Positions 59,032 to 64,000 of a stretch of DNA of 64,000 nucleotides are shown here, in pieces. The position numbers and the translations under genes were made by a program. The stretch spans positions 88,987 to 152,986 of the forward strand of contig NZ_BCMG01000007.1 in assembly GCF_002217945.1 (NCBI RefSeq), read 5' to 3'. How positions within the stretch are numbered: position 1 is the first letter of the stretch; the number at the start of each line of letters is the position of its first letter. Below the pieces are notes generated by a model. The model ran no database searches and had not been told where the DNA came from. It saw nothing but the letters and a program-made list of their open reading frames with translations. The DNA comes from Secundilactobacillus silagei JCM 19001. GTDB taxonomy: Bacteria > Bacillota > Bacilli > Lactobacillales > Lactobacillaceae.

Positions 59032-59673
59032 TTAAATATTTTTTAATGCTTCTGAAATCAAAGTGTCACCCGTCAGAATTGGGATCGTCTTGTTGATGGT
59101 TTTGGGTTGCTTTAACGCAGCTACTACTGTGCTGGCCACGTCCTCACGTGCAACAGAGCCACCAGTGACCCCATTGGTGCTGATTTTGCCGGTCCCCTTA
59201 TCAAAGGTCAACGTACCGGGTTCAACAATGGTGTAATTTAAATTGGTGCGGTAACGCAGCCATTCATCCGCATAAAATTTAGCGGCGTAGTATGGCCGAA
59301 TGGCTGCATGCCAGCGGTTGCGATCTTCAGCCCATAGCGCACTTACCATAACGTAACGCTTAACACCCGCGATCTGAGCGGCCTGCATACTCTTAACGGC
59401 CCCGTCTAGATCGACCATCAGCGTCATATCATCACCCGTTTTACTGCCAGAACCCGCCGTAAAGATGACGGCGTCAAACCCGTCTAACGTCACGCCTAAT
59501 GCTTCTGGTTTGCCCAGTAAGTTAACGTGCGCGGTTTTAATCTGGTGATCCTCAAAAAAAGCGGCTTGCTCCGGTTTACGAATTCCTGCAACAACCTCGT
59601 CCCCATTTTCACTCAGCTGCTGGCTGATCAGTCGACCAATATTGCCATTGGCTCCAATAACAAATACTTTCAT
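59032..59673 (-). CDS. NAD(P)H-binding SDR (YwnB/BVR-B-like)
   Basis: 213 residues. VFVIGANGNIGRLISQQLSENGDEVVAGIRKPEQ (Rossmann, 3-36), DAVIFTAGSGSKTGDDMTLMVDLDGAVKSMQAAQIAGVKRYVMVSALWAEDRNRW, YYAAKFYADEWLRYRTNLNYTIVEPGTLT. The pattern is that of the atypical SDR5/NAD(P)H-binding family common in lactobacilli; catalytic function unproven. Ribosome binding site GGAGGTAG. It lies upstream of the vanZ-like gene in the same direction with the perfect palindrome between. Confidence 0.9.
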   Translation of the reverse strand: MKVFVIGANGNIGRLISQQLSENGDEVVAGIRKPEQAAFFEDHQIKTAHVNLLGKPEALGVTLDGFDAVIFTAGSGSKTGDDMTLMVDLDGAVKSMQAAQIAGVKRYVMVSALWAEDRNRWHAAIRPYYAAKFYADEWLRYRTNLNYTIVEPGTLTFDKGTGKISTNGVTGGSVAREDVASTVVAALKQPKTINKTIPILTGDTLISEALKNI

Positions 59674-59756
59674 GTAGCTACCTCCAGTTAAACGTACTCA
59701 GTTTATAATGCTTAATTATACTCATCATGCTGACTCAGCGCTATTATCATGTCATA

Positions 59757-59796
59757 AAAAAAACGCTGACCCTGTCTTCACAGAGGTCAGCGGTTG
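59757..59796 (-). terminator. Terminator of the 116-residue protein gene
   Basis: Minus strand GCTGACC…CTGT-GAAG-ACAG…GGTCAGC followed by eight T. Confidence 0.87.
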
Positions 59797-59816
59797 ATTC
59801 ACGTCAAAAGTTCTGA

Positions 59817-60167
59817 TTAAAGGCCCTTAGCGATTTCATCATATTTTTTTTGATACCATTCATCATATGATTGGTCAGCCATCACACCATTCTCCATGAA
59901 TGACTGGTCCAGTGACGAAATAATCCGTTCAAAGAATTCACCATCATTTTGATACAAGTAATCACGGAGCTGATCCGGATGGAAATTTGAATTTTGCTGA
60001 ATATCATGATTAATCTGTTCCATTTCATACTGAATCGGATAATCAGTCAAAATTTCAAGACTTTTAGTCGAATTTTTTCTGAGGTAGAAATCAATAAAGT
60101 CATGAACTGCACGTGACTTAGCTTCATCACTTAATTGATCGAATAACACGACGCCTGGTTGTAACAC
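59817..60167 (-). CDS. Hypothetical acidic cytosolic protein
   Basis: About 116 residues from GTG 60167, eight bases after AAGGAG; an upstream in-frame GTG overlaps that element. Sequence LQPGVVLFDQLSDEAKSRAVHDFIDFYLRKNSTKSLEILTDYP … YDEWYQKKYDEIAKGL is acidic and helical, with no export signal. I do not recognise a family. It has its own terminator and faces away from ltaE. Confidence 0.7.
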   Translation of the reverse strand: MLQPGVVLFDQLSDEAKSRAVHDFIDFYLRKNSTKSLEILTDYPIQYEMEQINHDIQQNSNFHPDQLRDYLYQNDGEFFERIISSLDQSFMENGVMADQSYDEWYQKKYDEIAKGL

Positions 60168-60367
60168 AAAGATCACTCCTTATTTAATAAAAGCTCCTAC
60201 GTTTTAGTCCGCACTTCCAGTATAGTTCTTTTGCCGCTTTTTTGTAAGGGAGATGCCTACTTGAAGCCTCACATTGCCCCTTTTAAACGTTTATTTCTAA
60301 TCAACAATCGGCTCAAAAAGCGTAAAATAAAACTAGCATCAATTACACAGTTGAAAAGAGGAAAACC

Positions 60368-61393
60368 ATGTTACCTTTTGCAAATGATTATTCACGCGGC
60401 GCCCACCCTAAAGTGCTGCAAGCTTTAGTTGATACCAATCTAGAAGCCCAACCAGGATACGGCCAAGACGCCTACACCAAGCGGGCGGCTCAAAAAATTC
60501 AAACCGCCTGTCAGTTGCCAGACGCTTCCGTCTTTTTCATTTCCGGCGGGACACAGACCAACCAAGTGGTCATTTCAAACTTATTGGATGACGATGAAGG
60601 CGTGGTCGCCGCTGATTCCGGTCACATTAACTTTCACGAAGCGGGATCAATCGAGTATACCGGCCATAAAGTCCTCACCTTACCTGGCGTTAACGGGAAG
60701 GTGACAGCAAAGAACCTCCAAGCTTATTTAACCGACTGGCAAGCAGATGAAAATCACGGCCAAATGGTGGCACCAGGTGTGGTCTACATCTCGTTTGCTA
60801 CTGAAGTTGGAACGCTGTATAGCAAGCAAGAATTAGCAGATCTCGCTCAAGTCTGCCATCAGCATCACCTGCCATTATTTATGGACGGGGCGCGCTTAGG
60901 ATACGGCTTGATGAGTCCAGCCAATGATTTGACCTTAGCTGACATTGCTAAATATTGCGATGTGTTTTACATTGGCGGAACTAAGGTCGGTGCCCTCGCC
61001 GGTGAAGCAGTGGTCTTCACCAAACACAATGTTCCCAAGCGCTTTACAACTAAGATCAAGCGACAAGGGGCGATGCTGGCTAAGGGCCGGCTGCTTGGCG
61101 TTCAATTTGACGCGTTATTTACGGATAGACTGTACTTTAAGATCAGTCAGCATGCCATCGATCTAGCGTTAAAACTTAAACGGTCACTCAAGGATAAGGG
61201 CTATCACTTATTAGTTGATTCACCAACCAACCAGCAGTTTATTGTGGTGAACAACACCCAGTTGGCAGCGTTAAAACAACACGTCGATTTTTCGTTTTGG
61301 GAAAATGTTGATGCCACCCATACTGCGATTCGCTTAGTCACCAGCTGGTCTACCACGGAAGCGGAAGTGGATGCGTTAATTGCGCTGTTATAA
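60368..61393 (+). CDS. ltaE: Low-specificity threonine aldolase (beta-eliminating lyase family)
   Basis: 341 residues, fold type I PLP enzyme splitting L-threonine/allo-threonine into glycine and acetaldehyde. Order: NDYSRGAHPKVLQALVDTN at the start (FxxDxxxGAHP pattern), SGGTQTNQVVI (PLP phosphate loop, about 58-68), HINFHEAGSIEYTGHKV, PLFMDGARLGYGLM (Asp contacting the pyridine nitrogen), and YIGGTKVGALAGEAVVF with the Schiff-base Lys. GAAAAGAGGAA upstream. It provides glycine and can supply acetaldehyde to alcohol dehydrogenases in this metabolism. Confidence 0.94.
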   Translation: MLPFANDYSRGAHPKVLQALVDTNLEAQPGYGQDAYTKRAAQKIQTACQLPDASVFFISGGTQTNQVVISNLLDDDEGVVAADSGHINFHEAGSIEYTGHKVLTLPGVNGKVTAKNLQAYLTDWQADENHGQMVAPGVVYISFATEVGTLYSKQELADLAQVCHQHHLPLFMDGARLGYGLMSPANDLTLADIAKYCDVFYIGGTKVGALAGEAVVFTKHNVPKRFTTKIKRQGAMLAKGRLLGVQFDALFTDRLYFKISQHAIDLALKLKRSLKDKGYHLLVDSPTNQQFIVVNNTQLAALKQHVDFSFWENVDATHTAIRLVTSWSTTEAEVDALIALL

Positions 61394-61429
61394 TGTTTGC
61401 GTGAATAATTGAGTCAGCAAGCAGATAAG

Positions 61430-61458
61430 TTGTCATTTCCTGCAAAACCGGGTATACT
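61430..61458 (+). promoter_or_regulatory. Promoter of the M-box transcript
   Basis: TTGTCA (61430-61435), 17-base spacer, TATACT (61453-61458); transcription would start just before the riboswitch. Confidence 0.85.
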
Positions 61459-61476
61459 TAAATATGGAAAAAGAAT

Positions 61477-61636
61477 AAGCCGTTAGGTGAGGCTCCTATA
61501 CGGAAAACGCTACTGCTCAGAAACGTCGAAAAACGCCAATGAGTCAGCTGTCCGAGTTAAAAAAAGGCTCGGTCTAATGTGGCTGTTATCCATTAACTAC
61601 GCCGTATAGTGCTAAAGCTCAACGATTGGCGAAACA
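61477..61636 (+). promoter_or_regulatory. M-box (ykoK) Mg2+ riboswitch
   Basis: The conserved pieces are all present: GTTAGGTGAGGCTCCTATA (61482-61500), AACGCTACTGCTCAGAAACG, AACGCCAATGAGTCA, and the closing GCCGTATAGTGCTAAAGCTC followed by AACGATTGGCG. This is the M-box class that folds on Mg2+ and usually closes a terminator before Mg transporter genes. The variable arm is TCCGAG…CTCGG. An intrinsic terminator follows at 61671. Confidence 0.95.
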
Positions 61637-61670
61637 ACCTTTATAGGTTATTTAAGTGTGCAAATCAGTG

Positions 61671-61702
61671 CGCTCAGTCAATTGTTGACTGAGCGTTTTT
61701 TT
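61671..61702 (+). terminator. Expression platform terminator of the M-box
   Basis: CGCTCAGTCAA-TTG-TTGACTGAGCG followed by seven T, 35 bases after the riboswitch; high Mg2+ should favour it. Confidence 0.93.
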
Positions 61703-61741
61703 ACACCTAACGCATGGCAACCAACATTGGAGGTGAGTCTT

Positions 61742-61840
61742 ATGCCAACTGAACCATATGATCCTGGATCGCAGTCTTATCACGCGCGCCAGGGAAAGCG
61801 AGCTGTCATAGCTCATCTACACAGAGGAATGCAAATTTAA
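61742..61840 (+). CDS. 32-codon ORF under M-box control
   Basis: GGAGGTGA, a near-perfect ribosome binding site, lies five bases before ATG 61742. The predicted peptide begins MPTEPYDPGSQSYHA, continues with RQGKRAVIAHLHRG and ends MQI. The first eight residues alternate prolines with acidic residues, as in the MgtL leader peptide of enterobacterial mgtA, where such a start destabilises ribosomes at low Mg2+. No Mg transporter gene follows. It may be a leader peptide, a functional micropeptide or the surviving start of a lost transporter gene; the sequence alone does not decide. Confidence 0.6.
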   Translation: MPTEPYDPGSQSYHARQGKRAVIAHLHRGMQI

Positions 61841-62290
61841 ATTTTGCTTCTTGGTCTGTGACACTTACTTTCCCGGCCCTATATTTGGCGGTTTTTAAAA
61901 TGATCGATAACTTAATGACGTCCTGTATTACTCTTCGTAACCAGCGTTGTGGCTGGTTATCAGCGAAGATCCTGAACGAACTCGTTAGTACGGTTAAGTT
62001 ATCATTCGATTGAATTGGGAAAGCAAGGGTTAGCAGTCTGAGTCTCGGTGCCCGGGTTGGCCAATTGACAGTGACATGTCGGTCAGCTAAAATGTGCTTC
62101 ACCACGTGGGGAACTATGTGGGGAGATTTAAGTGCGGTTAACTTCCGCTGCAAAGCGTTAGAATTTCATTTTAGAACGTCAACCATCATCATAAAACTTA
62201 CTATAACGCTGTTGATATTGTTAACGAAAATGATTTGTATAGCTTGATGGGAATCAATCTTACTTGTCATATCCAGCCAATTGAGACAGC
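61841..62290 (+). other. Non-coding or degenerate stretch downstream of the M-box ORF
   Basis: About 450 bases with no plus-strand frame that has a ribosome binding site and of useful length. Frames read in pieces (VTLTFPALYLAVFKMIDNL in one, RPVLLFVTSVVAGYQ in another) and could be a decayed membrane protein gene, but I cannot match them to a family. A 115-codon minus-strand frame here looks like an artefact. Confidence 0.35.
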
Positions 62291-62292
62291 AC

Positions 62293-62328
62293 CGAAAAAG
62301 CGCTCTGGTTTTTTAACCAGAGCGCTTT
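62293..62328 (-). terminator. Bidirectional terminator between the M-box region and the DAACS gene
   Basis: AAAAAGCGCTCTGGTT-TTTT-AACCAGAGCGCTTTTT, 16 perfect pairs. Its presence suggests the M-box transcript ends here. Confidence 0.9.
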
Positions 62329-62355
62329 TTAACTGTTGATTTTAAATTTGATTAA

Positions 62356-63654
62356 TTAATCAGTAGTAGAATCTTTTGGTTTATTGAAGGTTCCCGCAAA
62401 TTCCGTGGCCTTCTTTTCATCAAATTCTTTTTCTGACTTAGCAATGACTACTGAAGCTAGTGAATTACCAACCACGTTGACGGACGTTCGACCCATATCA
62501 ACTAAACGGTCAATCCCGGCAATGAAGGTTAGGCCCTGCATTGGAACCCCAATCGTTGACATAGTGGCTAACAGAACAACGAAGGAAGCCCCTGGCACCC
62601 CTGCCATGCCCTTTGAAGTAATCATTAAGACAACTAGTAGGGTAATCTGCTGGCCAATGCTGAGATGAATATGATAAGCCTGAGCAAGGAACAGTGCAGC
62701 TAACGATTGATAAATCGCTGAACCATCCAAGTTGAAGGTATAGCCGGTTGGAACAACGAATGAAACGATCCCCTGACTGACACCAAACTTTTGCATTTTA
62801 TCAATGATCCGTGGTAACACAGCCTCTGAACTAGCAGTTGAAAAGGCCAAAATGAACTCATCGCGGATAACCTTAAGCAAGGTGAACAGGTTTAACCCAA
62901 ATATCCGGGCAACGCCACCCATGATAAGGAGAATAAAAACAATCATCGTCGCGTACGCTAGGAAAACAAAGTAGCCTAGCGGTGCCAACGCTGATAGCCC
63001 CATCTGAGCGACGGTGACACCAATCAGCGCACAGACCCCAATTGGTGCAGTGTGCATGACCCAATTAGTGACCTTGAACATAACCTCGGAAACAGCTTGA
63101 AGAAAATCAATAATAATTTGGCCCTGCTTACCAATCGCTGCAGTCCCAAGACCGAAGAAAACGCTAAAGAAGATCACTGGCATCATATCGCCAGTACTAA
63201 GTGCATTAAAGAAGTTAGTCGGAATGATCCCCACTAATGTAGCCCAGATACCGCTGTGAGCTTTAGCCGTTCTAGCAGTGGCGACATACTGACCGATACT
63301 TTGCGAATGTAACTGATGAATATTGATAAAATCACCAGGATGAAAGACGTTGCCGACGATTAAACCAAGAATAATAGCAATGGTCGTCATCAATTCAAAA
63401 TAAATAATGGTTTTGCCACCAATTCGACCAAACTTCTTGATGTCGCCCATGTTAGCAATCCCAACAGTTAAGCAAGAAACAACAATTGGTAAAACAATCA
63501 TTTGAATCATATTAATAAACATATTCCCAATGTTTTGCATTGCCATAATTGCTGTCTTATTCTGATAAAAAATTACCCCAAGAATAATGCCAAGTACCAG
63601 ACCAATCATGATCTGCCAACCTAAGCTTAAGCGATAACGTCGATAACGTTTCAT
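62356..63654 (-). CDS. Dicarboxylate/amino acid:cation symporter (DAACS family)
   Basis: 432 residues from ATG 63654 (GAGGGG seven bases before; a longer frame runs further up). Family motifs: GWQIMIGLVLGIILGVIFY at the start, IGNMFINMIQMIVLPIVVSCLTVGIA, a serine-rich hairpin AFSTASSEAVLPRIIDKM (HP1), TGYTFNLDGSAIYQSLAALFLAQAY (NMDGT-like motif, with NLDGS), and TSKGMAGVPGASFVVLLAT (HP2). Transports glutamate, aspartate or C4-dicarboxylates with Na+/H+. It may supply the fumarate-reductase-like enzyme with substrate, which is an inference. C-terminus charged. Confidence 0.93.
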   Translation of the reverse strand: MKRYRRYRLSLGWQIMIGLVLGIILGVIFYQNKTAIMAMQNIGNMFINMIQMIVLPIVVSCLTVGIANMGDIKKFGRIGGKTIIYFELMTTIAIILGLIVGNVFHPGDFINIHQLHSQSIGQYVATARTAKAHSGIWATLVGIIPTNFFNALSTGDMMPVIFFSVFFGLGTAAIGKQGQIIIDFLQAVSEVMFKVTNWVMHTAPIGVCALIGVTVAQMGLSALAPLGYFVFLAYATMIVFILLIMGGVARIFGLNLFTLLKVIRDEFILAFSTASSEAVLPRIIDKMQKFGVSQGIVSFVVPTGYTFNLDGSAIYQSLAALFLAQAYHIHLSIGQQITLLVVLMITSKGMAGVPGASFVVLLATMSTIGVPMQGLTFIAGIDRLVDMGRTSVNVVGNSLASVVIAKSEKEFDEKKATEFAGTFNKPKDSTTD

Positions 63655-63845
63655 TTTAGAGCCCCTCAATCTAAATAATTATTACACTTCCTTATTATTT
63701 TATCATATTCTCATTAAACCCGAGTGCCTTATTTTTAAATTCACAAGTTAAAACGCTATGAACGCTGGTTTATCAATGTTTACGAGTAAACTTTTATTTT
63801 TTTAATTTGTATTTCTATTCATTTTTGATGCTTTGTTTTATGAGA
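63655..63845. other. Intergenic region between the DAACS gene and the rrn operon
   Basis: AT-rich, holds the DAACS promoter region; nothing else recognised. Confidence 0.4.
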
Positions 63846-63847
63846 TC

Positions 63848-63881
63848 AAAAAAGCAGCCATCGATTACTCGATGACTGCTT
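63848..63881 (-). terminator. Terminator of the rRNA operon
   Basis: Minus strand AGCAGTCATCGA-GTAA-TCGATGGCTGCT followed by six T, immediately after the 5S rRNA. Confidence 0.9.
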
Positions 63882-63886
63882 CGTTT

Positions 63887-64000
63887 GCGTGGCAACGTCC
63901 TACCCTCGCAGGGGGCGATCCCCCAACTACTCTTGGCGTGCTGAAGCTTAACTACTGTGTTCGGCATGGGAACAGGTGTATCCTTCAGGCTATCGCCACC
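63887..64000 (-). rRNA. rrf: 5S ribosomal RNA, 5' end cut by window edge
   Basis: Minus strand from the window edge: GGTGGCGATAGCCTGAAGGA, then ACACCTGTTCCCATGCCGAA, CACAGTAGTTAAGC, AGAGTAGTTGGGGGATCGCC, and the end GTTGCCACGC, which pairs with the start. About 114 of roughly 117 bases are present; two or three 5' bases lie outside. It is the 3'-most gene of an rrn operon whose 16S and 23S genes must lie beyond 64000. No tRNA gene follows it inside the window. Confidence 0.97.

Noticed and set aside
61806..62153. Minus-strand 115-codon frame next to the M-box ORF
   Set aside because: No ribosome binding site, odd composition, and it runs against the M-box transcript; no recognisable domain.
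62065..62247. Plus-strand 60-codon frame ending in a hydrophobic stretch
   Set aside because: No ribosome binding site for its ATG and no similarity I recognise; kept only as part of the possibly decayed region.

Overview
The window is a chromosomal segment from a low-to-medium GC, obligately heterofermentative member of the Lactobacillaceae. I could not fix the species; the Secundilactobacillus, Lentilactobacillus or Levilactobacillus area is my best guess. The evidence is the 6-phosphogluconate/phosphoketolase route (xfp, zwf, gnd) together with ethanol- and propanediol-type alcohol dehydrogenases (adhE, dhaT), strong Gram-positive ribosome binding sites, CIRCE and cre-type operators, and an M-box riboswitch. 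There is no phage, transposase, CRISPR or plasmid signature. The start is cut inside phosphoketolase and the end is cut inside a 5S rRNA gene that closes an rrn operon on the minus strand.

Layout. 1-13.5 kb: phosphoketolase and a GntR regulator, a trans-editing deacylase, an HD phosphohydrolase, aroD, ribokinase behind a LacI-type operator, an oxidoreductase divergent from its MerR regulator, a marR-rhodanese pair, a large unknown membrane protein, and an orphan LuxR-type regulator whose receiver lacks the phospho-acceptor Asp. 13.9-17 kb: preT-preA (reductive pyrimidine catabolism) and a DUF1097-like membrane protein. 17-31.7 kb: GDPD, adhE, a CtpE-like P-type ATPase, an aldo-keto reductase, hsp20 with CIRCE and CtsR-like sites, dhaT, a soluble FMN/FAD fumarate-reductase-like enzyme and a CNNM/CBS protein. 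31.8-40.4 kb: MocR/LysE pair, TetR, nrdI-nfrA, quinone reductase-MFS, serine acetyltransferase/MarR and a secreted Lys-rich protein. 40.6-49.9 kb (all minus): the folate operon folB-folK-folE-folC-rdgB-folP, followed without a visible terminator by a chorismate-branch operon (chorismate mutase-aroC-aroA-tyrA-aroK-small protein). 50-64 kb: pgpA, Rrf2, several SDR proteins, zwf, gnd, VanZ, threonine aldolase, an M-box riboswitch with an orphan 32-codon ORF, a DAACS symporter and 5S rRNA.

The most interesting material is regulatory. (1) The aro operon has a 20-residue leader peptide (…NAYWYGYYFS) behind a good promoter, followed by a chain of mutually exclusive hairpins ending in an intrinsic terminator: an apparent ribosome-mediated attenuator that senses Tyr/Trp/Phe. 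(2) adhE, zwf and gnd share a dyad CTTTCA-N15/16-TGAAAGCA with related internal sequence about 70-90 bp upstream of their promoters; a weaker form lies upstream of xfp. This looks like a common operator of the redox genes of heterofermentation. (3) Long hairpin elements with conserved tips (GAGCG … GCGCGTTTCGGCA) but locus-specific stems lie directly after adhE, dhaT and, as a variant, ybaK. (4) An M-box riboswitch controls only a 32-codon ORF with a Pro/acidic N-terminus, and no transporter follows it.

All assignments rest on reading motifs and context; no database search was run. Start codons were moved from the longest reading frame wherever a Shine-Dalgarno sequence clearly pointed to another one.
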